Shown one piece after another: positions 1 through 43,200 of a DNA stretch of 64,000 nt. The DNA is from Amphiduros pacificus (Eukaryota > Annelida > Polychaeta > Phyllodocida > Hesionidae). Location: NCBI GenBank assembly GCA_949316495.1, contig OX439003.1:21141198-21205197 (forward strand). The letters are read 5' to 3'. The notes under the pieces were generated by a model. It saw only the letters and a list, made by a program, of their open reading frames with translations, was not told the DNA's origin and did no database searches. Each line of letters opens with the position of its first letter. Position 1 is the stretch's first letter. Position numbers and translations under genes: made by a program.

Positions 1-1
1 A

Positions 2-28038
<28,037 letters not shown>

Positions 28039-28093
28039 TGGCCAAATCTCAATTGAGGCCTATATATGATATTTTCAAGACGTTATACCATAA

Positions 28094-28099
28094 AATAAA
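28094..28099 (+). terminator. Polyadenylation signal AATAAA, UNC93A proximal
   Basis: Canonical hexamer 56 nt after the stop codon. A second canonical AATAAA in good context lies at 32357-32362, which could end a 4.3-kb 3' UTR. Confidence 0.5.
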
Positions 28100-31000
28100 C
28101 CCTTGATGACTTATCTTGTACTAGATAAATACCAAATCTGACTTGCTGCAATTGATGACCCCCTCCCAACAAAACAAAACCAAAAAAAAAAAACATATAA
28201 AAATATTACATTTTGATACTAATATGAACCATGCAGATACTAAATACTCAGTAATAATGAATGACACTTTAATTGTATAGTGATGCCTGGCCAAAAGAAG
28301 GGGGCATAGCACAGTGGCTTTCATAATATCAATGCTGCTGGCGCTTTACTCACATAAACTGTTCATGTGTATCTCAATGCATTCATTCTTCTGAGGATCC
28401 CATAGTTAATTTGCTATTAATGAGCACACTGGCTGTATAGCACCTTTGATATGGCGGTTATGTCTGACATGCACACATGTACATAAGCACAAATACAATA
28501 GTCCTGCTCCCAAATTCACGTTTTGCTGTCTCACGCTTGTTTTCAAAAGTGTGCTCTAAAACGTACACACAGCAAAATAATCATACACAAAGTATAATTA
28601 GCTTTCCAATAGAAGAGTTTAAGTTTTAAAACCCCTTTATTAGTCTGTACAAAGTGTTTCCATTCGAAACAACTGTCGGTTTATATATATATAGAAACCT
28701 TTTGTAAAACAGTTTTTAAAAAGTTGAAATAATGAGAATCAGTGGTAGTTAGAATGGTAGGTAGGACTTTGGTGTTTCTAAGCGCCATATACTGCTGCTA
28801 TCAACTCCTATGCTGAAATCATGTGTCTTATTAGATAGTGCTATACTAGAATAACCTTGGCTACATTGGCTTTATATTATCTAATGCTGAATGGCATAAT
28901 TCTATCTGGTCTGTATATATATGTGTGTTTCGTCTGTGTTTCTCTATGGAATATGACTATATCTCCGCTGGCTAGAACTGCAGTGGGGATCTGCGGATCT
29001 GATTTTTAACATATGTTATACCAAAAGCAGCATGATGGATATACGTGTATGATAATCCTAACTCAATATGTGTGAAGCAAAGATTATTATTGGAGACAGT
29101 TGTTTTGAAATGTGTTTTAAAAGTTATGTGATGTTAATGTAACCAATGTGTATACAGTCAAAAACATATCACCCCTGTGTGATAACGTGACATTCATTCA
29201 TAAAGCATATACGTCAAACAGGTGAACCTTCTGTGACTTGTGTGCACACACATGGACATAAACATGACACAGTGCTGCCCCCTACATTTACATTGACGGA
29301 TGCAGATCACTTGGAATCAACTGGTGGACAAATAGCCCTCATGTCATATTGGAATACAGTGACAAATGGTCACCAGTGACTGAGTGAAATATCGATAAGT
29401 TGTATATGAGAAGGTTCACTAGATTTGTGCCAAATACTGGTAATGAGAGCATAATATACACAAGCTAGAAGTTGGCACTGGTGAAACAAATGATATTCAA
29501 GTGTATACAAAATGCCGAGTAATAATGTTACTCAACCAACAATTTATGGGGGAAACAATTTCCATAAGTACATCTCTCAGTGCCTAATAATGTATTAGCA
29601 TTATCTATAATTGATATATAAGGCAATTCTACCATAGAACCCATGAGGCAAAGAAGAGGGAACTGCAGATGATGCTGTTCACAAGATATATAACGTACAG
29701 TTCCAAATAGATATGTGTGTGATTCAGAATGGCCGAATATTGATACGACAATGAAGTTCCACAACTTACTCAGTGCTGTATATACAATATTCATAATTCT
29801 GCCTTTGGGTTAATATGAATATATGGTAAAAAAAATGACAATGAAGTGTCACACAAAAATACAACTTAGTTGCCTTGTGTTTTTTTGTCAAACTCGGAAT
29901 TGGCACATGCGTTACAATAACAAGAAAGATTTACCCTATTCACCCATGTAAACTACAATATTACTGTCGGATGGAAATCAAGTAACTTATTAATATTCTT
30001 TATAAAGCATTTAAATGTTGATAAGGTGAAGGGCAGCAGATGGTAAGGATTAAAGTGTATGGTGATATGCTGTAAGGATGGTGATGGGGTATATAGAGAA
30101 ACCATGTTCAAAATACAATGTTTTCTTTTGAAATTTTTGGGGGAAGACAAACTTGAAACAGCTGAGCATAATACTCAAAAACTCAAACCATATTTATATA
30201 CTGTTTGCTGACGTCACGCATCACGTGACACTGCCATACTTGTCATGTTTGTTTATAAGAATGTTTATACCCTTTGTAGATCTTTGTACAGTGTCAAATA
30301 TTTATTGTGCATCTTTGTAAAGTATTATTAATGACCCATGTAGATCTTTGTACATTGTCAAGTACCCAGTGATTTTTTTTCTGCCTGGGTAATACCCTTT
30401 GTAGAGACTGTATGGTGTGGATTCTTCACGCTTTCCTCTTTGTATGCCTTTTTACTGTAACTGTTTTGAGATATCTATTGAACCAAATCAGCATCAGAAT
30501 ATACTCCTCAAAGGTGTTCAAGACTTCTCCATGTGGATTCATGATGTGTAGAATATGACAACAGATGGCTGTAGTGCCATAATAATACCAATTGAATAAC
30601 AAAGCGCCAAACAACTTAATAAAGGACAAGAAGAATATAAAGTATAAATTCATCTGATAAATAATTCTAGAGATATTTTTCACATGATACGACGACATGA
30701 AGTACTGCCATGACATAATATCTAGCAGCTTGGCATTGAACCTTTGCATAATATTAAATACATCATTTCTTGTTAAAACATAATATAACACAAGACACAT
30801 AATAAATGTTCCATGCCATATACATTAAATGTTTGGACCATAACCTAATTGTATATATTGCTAAGGGATTTGAAAGAAGGCCCATTCACATTTGTTTTAA
30901 ATAGAAGTAAGTGATGGTTTGTTTCACATATCCTATTACACAAATTGTATCATTGTATTCTACATAAAATGGTGAAAATAAATGGTGATTCCTATCAAGG

Positions 31001-34000
31001 TAAATTCCATGAATTTGAGACAAATTAAGTGTAGATGACCTTCTAAGAATTACATTATTGTCTGCAGTATAAAGATCCGCCAAATGAAAAAAATAATACA
31101 TCATAGACAAAACAATTACATGCAACTATTCTATGGTATCAAACCTTGAATCTTGGACCATGAACCCCTGCACTGGAATGTTTCCTATTCGGTGTCTTCC
31201 TTACTATAAAATTAGGGAGGACAAATGATAAGATAAGAAAGATGAGAAATGTTTGCTAGAATTGAGAATGTGTTTAGTAAATATCTTGCCCATTACACAA
31301 AATGTGTGTATATATAACTTGAGCAATTATTTAAAAAAGCATTGAGCAAATCAAATGTCTTCTATAGCAAGCAATCCAAGCAACCTTACATTTACTCTCT
31401 GTTCAGGAATATTACACGTGTAAACAGGTATGCACGGATTGCATTTGTGTAAGTGCTAATAATATTCATATATTGATGTGAAGAGCATTTGATATGAAAT
31501 ATATACCACATGGAAAGTGTAACTCCCTTTGCAAATGAGGAGAGAATTATAGTGTACATTTAATGAAATATTGGCGATGAATATGACCTACGTATCCAGG
31601 GATCAAATGGCGGCACATTTAGACACTGGATGCAAAGGTACAGTTATATGTATATTAACCAGATGTACTGATGTCAACATGGACATCATGATGCACAGCA
31701 ATTGTAAATCATCTGAAAGTTGTTAGCATACTCAAAAATATTCCAGTCAAAAGAAAACATCACCACTTTTTGAATTCCAAAATAAATATGAAAATTTACG
31801 TGAAGATGGTTACTGCCAGGAATGGCGGTTAGTGGGGAAATATTAGAAGAATTAACTGCAGCAATCATCATCTCTTAGTTTGCTTAAAACAAACACACGT
31901 TGAACAGAATTACAATTTCTGTATATCATTGCTCAGATGCTCCATTGTTTTGTCATCAACTTTGTACATAGCTTTGTAATGTAATGATGTGATCTGTTGT
32001 CGCTTTCAAGTAAGGCATCGATCATATTCCACACATGTGATGATGTTTTGGTGCCCGTTCTTTGTATGTATAACATATTACTGTTAATGATGATTTCATT
32101 TTAATTTCAAACTTTTGGGAGTGCCATGCTTGAGCATTGTTGTTGGTATGATGTGATGAATTATAGTAGATGGCCTTTGATACATGTTAGAGTGCCATTT
32201 ACTATCTTTATGGGAAAGAATGCTGATATGTTGACCATTTTATGGTAAAACAATAATTTCAATTATACTGGTGAATATTGGTTGTCATCTGACCATCAAC
32301 AACAGCATACTCTACCAAAACTCTATGTAATTGTCAACAACACTTTTAAAGGAGACAATAAAGTAAAATTTTAAAAGATGTTTCATGTTTTATTTGCTAC
32401 AGAGTAAAAGTATTAGACTGTTTGTCAATTTGTGTTAAAATAATTATCAAGTTCAATAGGAAGTACGAAAAATGATCTTCCATATTAAATTATATTTTTA
32501 CACTCATTTTTCTAATCAAAGTTGTGAACATTCTGATATTTGCCTAATCATGTGTCAATATGTGAGAACAAATGTGGAAAATTCAATGGTTATGCAAAAA
32601 GGCCTTCTTAATGGTAATAATTGAAGGAATCAGTTGAAGTGGAAACTTTAAAGGAGAAATAATCCAAGTATACACAAATATCTGTGAATTTGTGTGCCAT
32701 TTTCCTCAAATAAGATATGAGTTGCCGCTACTATTAAATACTCATTTTTACATGAAATTGGCTTTTTCTCTTGTTGACAAATGACAAAAAAACAACTAAT
32801 TGAATTGTACATGGTGTTTAATGATAAAGGTGGCACCACTAACATGGCTGAGAAAATAACTCTCCAAGCCACAGGGGCAAAGCTCAAATCAAGGCTAACA
32901 TGTGGACAGGTAGTAACATAGTCAACACACATCATAGCCGTTATTGTCAACCAGGCTTAAGCTATGGACAATGAGGACAACCTCTTATAAGGGCTGAAAG
33001 TGGCCCTGGCAATGACAATTTAGGAGATAAACTGGACTTATTATCCATTGCCAAAAATTAATTAATAAAACACCACACGAGTGCTCCAGTTTTGATAAAA
33101 ATGTCAAAGGTCATTATAAAAGAATGGCTTGATGTAGCAGATGACATAGTAATGTACTAAATATTTTTTAAAATTGGAAGATATTGCAACAAATAAACTC
33201 GTTAATACTTTTTTTAAACTGAAATAAGACCGAAACTTCAAATTAGTTGCATGCTAAGAAGGAATATGGGTTTAGACACAAACATACAACACATGTGACA
33301 TAATAACGACAGGTTTCCCTTTCATGCTGCATACCCATGCTTCAATCAGTCACTTGATTCGATCACATTGACTTCAAAACGTTTGCATGACTGTCCATCA
33401 TAATGAATCTTAAATACATGGAATTGACATTGGTGCCTGGAATATTTTTATGTTATTTTGAATTTTATTAAGACTATACTTCAGAAAAACTCTTTCAACT
33501 GTGGTCTCCAACGATCAAAATCAAAATAACATAGGTCACCCTTCTTTACATTTTATAATTGCCCATTTATCTTGGTATTCAAAATTATTTGATCTTCGAT
33601 CAATGCATATTTGCCTTTTTGATAACATTTAGCATATTGGCAATCATCATGGTTTTATGAACTTCTGTATTTGATTTTTTTTAATTATAACAGATATAGA
33701 TCGTAATTATAATTTCACATTTATTGTATATGAGGCATCGTACAGTGTTATGAATTATATGTGGAAGATATTGCCTCTCAGCTTATTAATATCTAATATG
33801 AATGACTATTTAACGTGAGAGGAACTGTTAGTATTTATATGAGATGTAAAAGAATGGAAAACTCTTCATATGGTTAATATGTCCTTGGTGGTTCTTTTTA
33901 TTTTTCAGACCAAACATGAATGTCGAAATTAAATATAATATATTGAATTTAAAATATTCTCTGAAGATTTAATCATTTATCTAATGCTTATTATCATTGA

Positions 34001-34167
34001 AGTAAAGAGAAAAGCTTTGTACCACACTACAGCTTCACGTTTGTTATTCTTTTCCATATATTGCTGTGAACAGCTATCAATGTGATAAATTTGATTATTG
34101 CATTGGACTCTATGCTTACCTTAAACACATTTTGTTTTAGACTATAAAATGTAACTGTAATGATATA
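28100..34167. other. Possible long 3' UTR / intergenic DNA between convergent genes
   Basis: AT-rich DNA between the UNC93A-like stop and the 3' end of the minus-strand Ly6 gene. No supportable exon. 30,240-30,420 has loosely repeated GTAGATCTTTGTA units, and TGACGTCA (30209-30216) is followed by CACGTG (30222-30227). The AATAAA at 32357-32362 is preceded by low-complexity sequence compatible with a distal UTR end. Confidence 0.5.
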
Positions 34168-34285
34168 TTTATTGCGGTGAATATTAAGATTAACTAAGTA
34201 AATTGCTAGCATCTTACAAAATAAACTCATTTTGCTGCTTTATACTATAAAATGCAACTGTAATGATAAGATAAATGAAATAAGG
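34100..34285 (-). repeat. ~105-bp tandem duplication covering the end of the Ly6 coding exon and its 3' UTR
   Basis: On the minus strand the DNA coding for IITVAFYSIKQQ (near 34225-34262) recurs about 105 bp downstream, where the same frame would read IITVTFYSLKQ. On the plus strand the shared block is ACTATAAAATGNAACTGTAA at 34141 and 34246. The copy lies beyond the stop codon, next to the polyadenylation signal. Confidence 0.75.
34168..34173 (-). terminator. Polyadenylation signal AATAAA for the Ly6/uPAR gene
   Basis: On the minus strand AATAAA lies about 40 nt after the Ly6 stop codon. It falls inside a tandem duplicate of the end of the coding exon. Confidence 0.5.
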
Positions 34286-37200
34286 GAAACGATGTTGCGT
34301 GGATCCACTGGTACTGCCTTCACAAAGAGCTGTAGATCCTTCATTATTTTTGCAGCTTAAGGGTTCTTCTTCAGCTTTGCACAGACAGGATGAGCAGTGG
34401 TTCACCGCTGTGGGGAGGGTGATCGTGTCACCGCTTAGATCAGGATCAGGAAAGGCAAAGGTACGCTGGGCATTGCAGGAGTTGGTGCAATATCTGTATA
34501 ACCCTTCATAAGTTCCGGAAGTTGTGGCAACCTGAAGGACATATAATTAGTTGTGACCTTTATATTGTCTTAGTATCAATGAAAAGGTATTGTGATTACA
34601 AAATAATAGCTCTCATAGGAATACGCTTAAATCTAGGATTTTTAAGAGCGAAGTATTGAATGTGTTTTATTGTGTTTGGTCCTTTATTTACAACATTTGA
34701 CACAGACTTTTGAAACATGCTCATCAATGTTCAAAAAGGACTGGAAACAATCAAGCATTTTGATTATCAGAAACCACATTTCTTTTTGTATTTACAATGG
34801 ACTTCATATTCCGATATCCGAAGAAACCTTACTCTTCAAAGTAAGGTTACAGATTGAAATTCTCATTCAACTTTCCGGACGTTATAAAAAAGAAGATGGA
34901 TTTCCATGGGCCGTGTTAGGCCGTGTTTTTGTGCTTCCACAGCTCAGCTATAGCGAATTGCATTCGCCAATCGGCCATATTCAACTTTGTTGTCAATCCC
35001 CCATGACTGTTATTCCAGTGGTTTTTTTTAAATATTATTATCTTTTATCTTAACATTGCTGTTGTCACAATTGTCAAAATAAATTGTCATAACTATAAAT
35101 ATAAATATAAATTATTAGTCGCAGAAATCCATTACGTGTTAGGCCCTTAAGAGCTTAAAGATATTTTTGGGCCAACTTACAGCCACAATGTTTTTAGTGC
35201 TTAGATAGCTACCGCTATCACACACGATTTTGCTGCTAACTAAATACCTGCGAATACACTCTCCCTTATTCAACCTTTTAATCTCAGACGATTACTCCAT
35301 ACCAAATAAAGTTATAGGTTAAAATGTAATTTGGAAGGTAGATAAAGTTTATTATCTAAATCATCATCCAGCCTGTGTGTATCTTCATGTCCAGACTGAA
35401 AGATTCCTGTTGTGTTGATGAAAATACAATATCATATGATTATCACGAATAAGGGCAAACTGAATCTAGGTGCTAATTAGAGTATGAAAATTGCATACGG
35501 CACAGTGTCCTCCTGGGCAGTTGATCCTTGGAGTGTAGGAGTTTGGATTCAGACAACTAGCATCACCAAGGCTGACCTCTCCAAACGAGGTCTGAGTCTT
35601 CACAAACACACAGGAATAGCACTGGAACACTGAAGATGAATGGAATACAGAATTATTCCAAGGTTAACATAATCCTTGTCCTGATATAAAATATTCTGGT
35701 AATCACAAAATTATTACATATCATCTATACATTATAGATTAAAAAGTGACAATCAAGACATCTCACCAGGGCGATTGTCAAAAGTGGCACTTTCTTGATT
35801 ACACAAGTCCTCTGAACAGCAGGTTGAAGGAACCTTTATTTTGTTATTCACAATGGTCACCTCTGTTTCGGCCTGGCAGTATGTTGATTCTGTGCAACCT
35901 CTGGAGTATATTGATGTACCCAGGAATGTAATCTTTGCTGTCTGAATAATTTAACAACATAACAAAGACAATGAATTTACAAACTTACTTAAACTAGGAA
36001 TATTCAGGTCATACAATTGTTTAGAGTCAAAGTAAATACATTGGAATAAGTAAACAACTTGAATCAGTGAATATCTTGAATCACCGAAAATATAAAATTA
36101 AAGAACATCCTCTGGCAATTAATGATGGGTCAATCAGCCCTTCCATAATATTGGGTTTGGATATATTCTCTGATATCGGTTGTTTAGTTTTGAATGAACT
36201 TCTGCGTGTATTTGTAAATCACATTATAACATAAAAGATTTTTGACTCTTTAATAAAACTCTGGAATCAAAAATCAATAAATGTTATTCATTTCAGGTAT
36301 TCATTACACTGGGTTGGCATTCACGGATGCCGCATTCTGTTTCTTTCACGTCGGGCAATCACCGCAGGCTTTTCACTACGAAGGACTTATTATATGCGAT
36401 AGCAAAAGGGGCAAAAGGACGAGAGTGATATGAATGACCCTCATTCCATAATTACAAAATGGTTTACGACCCTGAATTTAGGACTCTTGTTATGGTAATT
36501 AAGAACCAATTCCGATCTTCAAAATAGTGTGATTTTATGTTTGTCACAATTGATATAAATAAGGAAACATGAAAACATTTCATTTAATTATAGTGACGTT
36601 ATTCAAACTTGAAAATTCAAACTTGAATTTAATGAGGATTCCCTGAATGACTGGTTACATTTTATTTGGTGCACATGAGGCCTCTCTGTATTTCATGTAT
36701 ACCAATATATGTTTTTACATCTCTGACTGCCCCTCACTTATAAATTCAAGAATTTGCTCTACCATCTGTGTTACTAGGGCCAGTCAGTATATTTCATGAC
36801 ATAGTATCAAAGATATGTTCCATATAGTGTAAAAATGATATGGAAAATTACAATATATTTCCAATATTCAAGAATGAATATTTTACCTTAAGGCCAGAAT
36901 GTATTAATTAGGCGGAGGAAAGGATGTTTGATAATAAAATGACCATAAATACAACTTTGTGACACAAATATCGAACCAATTGTATCGTGAATACTAATTA
37001 TTGCAATATATACTTACCAATAATCTTATCGACTATAAGCGCGATACCAAACTACATCTGCTAATGCACATTAGATGAAAGGAACTATATTGTAACTTGA
37101 AGGTTTCTTGCCATGAGATATAATTTTCATCATTCTTTAGATGATATTGAAAATATCAAAATTGTTTCTTCTAATTAGTATACAATATTATAAATATTTG

Positions 37201-40200
37201 TTGATAAACATGATAATGATACCCACAGTAAATATGTGTTAATAAAAACAAAGTATAAAGAGGGTATACATACCCAACAGTTTCCATTGCACTGAGATGT
37301 TGGAGTGGTTGGGCTCACTGTTGGGTTAAGGCACCTGGAATCAGTGGAATCACACTGATAGCAGGTCAAACCTGCACATAAACCAATCACACCTAAAACA
37401 GAGATTTTACCACGCTGTTATTCTTGTCATCAAATGGCAATCTTCCAAGCTATTGATCTATTTATGGAGTCTTTATATGTGTATAAAGTATGTTAGAAGG
37501 GTAGAGCGGGTCAGACGGTTAATTGCCCCGCACTGGTGTCACATGTCACCAGGGGGTCCCCCCCAGGGGAATATATAAATGAGACCTGAGGCTCACCCCA
37601 CCAGTCTAGCCAGAAGCAGTGTCGGGAAGCTTTCACGTGAAGTTTAGCGTAAAGCCTTTACTCCCAAGGACTCCCAGGCTAGGGAAGACAGCAGAAGACG
37701 TCTGAAGACATATTGGCATATGAGGTGCTGGACATAGTAGGTGCCAACATTATGCCAAAGGTCTCAGCAACGCGCTGCTGCCGCGGGTGCGGTAGGCCCA
37801 TGAAGGGACACGAAGGCCCAACCGGGTTAGGGGTATGCCAGAACCCGCCAGTGGAGACAACTGACCTAACAGGGGACGAAGTCTCATCCGAGGAAGACAT
37901 CGAATCAGCGACACCGGCCGGGAACAGCGACCCACCAAAGCAAGCTTCACCCAGTGTATCACAGATAAGTGCCCTAAGTATCACAAATCCTTTCGTGGCG
38001 GGAAATATGTCCCACATGTCACATATCAGCCAGCCGGTGCAGTCAGACATTACACTAGAATCTATGGCTAAAAATTTAATGTGATTCAGGACCAGATTAA
38101 GTTACTAATGGATACACAACAAGAGGTGAATAGGGTTATATTGGCAGGCAAGTGCAGTGATCCACCAGCGGCCCAGGCCAGCAACCCCTGGGCGGACCTC
38201 CAGGGGGCACCAATAGTTGGCGGGAGTGACCCTTGGCAGCCATGGCAACCAGTAAACACCAGCGGGCAATATAAGCAGGCACCCAGCACAGCTCACCCTC
38301 AGTTCGCGCCAGCACCACCACAGACCAGACCCATACCAGGACTACGCAACATGGCACATATCTCGGACTTTGATATGTGCCACGTGAAGACCGTGCCGGA
38401 GAAGGTGGTAAAGGGGGCTGTGCTGGGTGAGTACGTTGCATTGCACGAATTTTTACCTACAATAATCATAGATTATGAAGCTAACCAAGACTTGCAGACA
38501 TATCTAGATTCCACTGGTAGCATAAAGTATAGGCGCAAGAATCATCGCACTAGGTCAATATATGACATTAGGACATGGTTAGAAGCATGGTCAGTATATG
38601 AGAAATTGATGGTTCGCACACATGGCTTGTACTTATATGAACAAATGTCAGGTTACAGGGATATGATATGTGAGTGGGAGAAGAAATATACTTGGGCAAA
38701 TATAGCAACATTAGATATGCGCCATAGGCAGAATTTATCTAAGGTATCAGTTGAATTTGCAAACATTGACTCTCATTTAGTATACACAATATTAGACGCT
38801 ACAGCGGTTAGGGCATCCGCCGCCCGCTGTAGCAGGTGCAAGAGCTATCAGCATACCCGTCTGTCGGAGTGTCCCTTTCCCTCCACGGCACCGTCGGTAC
38901 AGGGGCCGACGGTGCGGGAATATGGACAGAAGCCCCGACAGGCACAACCCTCATCAGAAATTTGCAATAACTTCAATTTACTCAAATGCACCTTCAAGTA
39001 CTGCAAACGACAGCATATCTGCCGTCAGTGTCACGGAGCACTGCCTTTTGAACTGTGCATCAAGCAGGGAAAATGTGCTTCAAGCTCAATCAAGCACGTT
39101 CCTGCTACCTGAATATTGGAAGAAAAATCTTAGAGACCACCCAGATAGAGAATTCGCAGATTTACTCTATAGCAGGGCCCTCCATGGGGTAAAGATAGGA
39201 TATGAGGGGGATAGAAGTGTATCCTTATGTTCCGACAATTGGCCGTCGGCCACTGTATATAAAGAAAAGGTATCAGAATTTGTTGAGAAAAATCTCAAAC
39301 TTGGCAGGATTGAGGGACCATTTAGTAAGCCTCCACCAGGTATTAGGTCCTCCCCCCTAGGAGCATTCGCCAAAAAGGAAGGGGGCAAGGTTAGGATAAT
39401 ACATGACTTATCATGGCCCCCTGGCAGGGCAATTAATGAAGGCATTGATGCAAGTCAGTACTCCCTTAAATATGCGACAGTTTTAGACGCAGTAAAACTT
39501 GCTCAAAAATACAAGGGGGCATGGATGGGAAAAACTGACCTTGCCTCTGCATTCCAGAGCATCAAGGTCATCCCAGAGGATAGACGGCTGATAGGTTTTT
39601 CGTGGCCTGACTCAAAGGGCACAAAGCAATATTACCAAATGGCCTGTTTACCATTCGGTTTGACCAGCGCACCCAGACTATTTGACGATTTTGCCCGGGG
39701 CCTAGATTTCATGTATAAAAAACAAGGTGCAGCAGTAGACACTATCCATTATTTGGACGACATAATTTCTCTGTCACCCACTGTAGTAGGCTGCAAAAAA
39801 TCATTAGATACGATAGTGAGCACATGTAAAGCATCAGGTTTTGAGATACAGGAGAAAAAGACAGTAGGCCCCACCCAGAGAATAGAATTTTTAGGAATAA
39901 TAATAGACACAGTTAAGGAACAGCTCAGCATTTCTCAGGAAAGGATTTCAGACATATCTCAGGAGCTAGAATCATTCTCAGGCAGGAGATATGCCACAAA
40001 AAGGGAGCTACTCTCAATAATAGGAAAGTTAATATTTTGTTCCAAAGTAGTGTCAGATGGGAAATTGTTCACAAAACGCCTCAACCATTTAGCTACAAGG
40101 GCAAAGCATTTACACCACAAAATCAGATTAACCCAAGAAGCACGAGCAGACATAGAATGGTGGCAACGTTGCCTACGTTTGCATAACGGCATATGTTGGT

Positions 40201-43200
40201 TCCCCACTGAGTGGTCAATGGCAGAAGCTGAAATCCTATTCACTGACGCATCTGACATAGGATTAGGCGCGTGTTACAACAATGCATGGACAGTAGTGGA
40301 TTTTAACAACAAAAATCAATGGATGAAAAGCATGACCATAGCATGGCGGGAATTAGCTGCAGTGGTCATAGCTATTGCTACATTCGGCCCAATGTTAACA
40401 GGAAGGAAAGTGGCTATGAACATTGATAATATAGCAGTGTGCTATTGTATCAACGACGCAAAATCGAAGGACCCATGTTTAATGAACCTTGTGAGAGCCC
40501 TATATCTATACACCAGTATATACCGAATCCATTATAAAGCATTCCATATAGGCACTCTATATAATGCAGCTGCAGACGCTCTCAGCCGACTGGATATGAC
40601 CAGGTTTCATCAGGTCATGCCTAACGCCGACACAACTATGACCCCAGCAATGCCCATCATATATGACTTTTAATACCTGGACGTTTTTACAAGTTCACTA
40701 ATAGTGTTTGAGGGTCGCTAACTGCACCCTAGGCTTGTGATATTAACAGCGCAAAGTATTAATATATGATAGTCATACACAAGGAGTAATCAACCATGAC
40801 CAGCACAAGCTCATACTATATGACTTTTTAATACAGGGACGTTTATCAAGTTCACTAATGTGTACCGGGGGTAGCATACGCACCCCAGGCTTGGTTATAA
40901 CACGCGAAGTATTAATATATATGAGTAATTAATAAAAAACCATAGAAGCATGAATATTGCTATGGTAACAGTAGTAATTTCTATTAATATGTATACTATG
41001 GTATTACTGTATTCTGGCACTAATGCCTGCATATGTTATTTAAAAAATTAATATGTACTCACATAACAGCTGATGTAATTAGTGTTATCAATGTAATATA
41101 CTTAAAATGTAAAATGTGTTATATGTACTAAGCTTAAAACAGCTCATAAAGCTAACAAGCTATCTTTTGTAAAACTGGTCATATCCAGACATCATTTTAG
41201 CAACAGGTACTCGACCTTTACTATTCCTCAGTGGAACTTCATGATAGGGTTATAGCTCATAGCTATCTTTTATTTATTACATATTGCCACTCGGGCGATA
41301 TGACCTTACCCATCATGCACTACTCACTTAGCCCAAGGCTAAACCAAAAAGGTTATCTTGCAGATTTAGACGTGAAAGTGGCATCACTGATGGCCAACGG
41401 AATCCAGGCTAATACCAGGAGGACGTACACTTCGGCCCAGACCCAGTATAAAAAATTCTGCAGTACTCACAGGTTAGAGGCAATCCCTGCAACCGAGCAG
41501 ACGATATTGCGATACATTGCATATCTTAGTAAAAAACCAGGTAAGAGTGGTTCTTCCCTCACGCCAAATACAATATCGGTGTATTTGGCAGCTATTCGTT
41601 CACTCCATATCACACACGGGTATGACCCGCCACCCATAAATACACCCAGGGTCACAATGGTGCAGCGTGCATTATTACTCCAGGCCCCTCCACCAAACAA
41701 AAAATTACCTATTACATACAACATACTATGTGAAATGTGTAACAACCTCCCCAAAGACTACATGGGTTCCCTATGGCGAGCAGCACTAACGCTAGGTTTT
41801 TTCGGCTGTTTGAGGGGGGCTGAATATTTCGGGGTTGACACGCCGGGGGGCATTTGGATCATCTCCCCCCCCTCAATATCTCAGATTAAGTTTGGTCACT
41901 CCAAAAAGAACAGGTTTATGAGCTTCACGATAAAAAGAACCAAAACAAAAATAGATGGCACAAGGAAAGTGATAGGATGCTCAGAAAAAGATATTTGCGC
42001 CCCCTGCTGCATGTGGCAGTATCTCTCTACGAGGGCCAGTACAGGCCAGTTGCCAGGGAATAGTCCATTGTTTGCCTACCAATCAGGGTCACCAATATCA
42101 AAACATACTTATAACAAGACCATTACGAGCCTAGCCAGTAGCACTGGCCGACCCTCAACCAGTTACTCAAGTCACAGCCTGAGAAGTGGGGCAGCCACGC
42201 AGGCAGGTACTGGTAACTGGCAGGGGTGGGAGGTAGCTATGCTAGGCCAATGGCAATCTAACGCATACATGGGATACATTCGGGATACCACAAAACATGA
42301 ACTGCAATTCGCAAAACGACTTGCAACACACAACTCTAATAACATCCATTAACACCCATTATTACATATCCACTGGCCTTAGGATAGTCACCACTATCCC
42401 ATGGGCATATGGCCATATATATGTAATATGACCAACCAACGTATACACATGTACTGTACTGTACATGTCTGATTTATGTTTAATTATAGTGTGTTTAACT
42501 ATTATGATATGTACGGTAATTTGTAAGTGTTGAATGTGATGAATAATGTAATGTGATTAATTAAATGTACTAGCGCCAATAGTAAATTGGCTGCAACTGA
42601 TAGTAACAGATTTATTTGTGAATTGAAAATAAATCATATTTGTCCAATTTACATAAGGTATTGGCGTCTCCTTTCTAAGGAGTCTTTATATGTGTATAAA
42701 GTATGTTAGAAGGGTAGAGCGGGTCAGACGGTTAATTGCCCCGCACTGGTGTCACATGTCACCAGGGGGTCCCCCCCAGGGGAATATATAAATGAGACCT
42801 GAGGCTCACCCCACCAGTCTAGCCAGAAGCAGTGTCGGGAAGCTTTCACGTGAAGTTTAGCGTAAAGCCTTTTTTCCCACCATCCCACCCTTTTCACCAA
42901 TGTCACAACGAGGAATTGGGAACTAGACGATGGTAGGGCATATGGCCATATATATGTAATATGACCAACCAACGTATACACATGTACTGTACTGTACATG
43001 TCTGATTTATGTTTAATTATAGTGTGTTTAACTATTATGATATGTACGGTAATTTGTAAGTGTTGAATGTGATGAATAATGTAATGTGATTAATTAAATG
43101 TACTAGCGCCAATAGTAAATTGGCTGCAACTGATAGTAACAGATTTATTTGTGAATTGAAAATAAATCATATTTGTCCAATTTACATAAGGTATTGGCGT

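Noticed and set aside
34670-35053. 127-codon plus-strand frame in the last Ly6 intron
   Set aside because: Antisense to a well-supported gene; no domain, and its end runs into a low-complexity AT tail.
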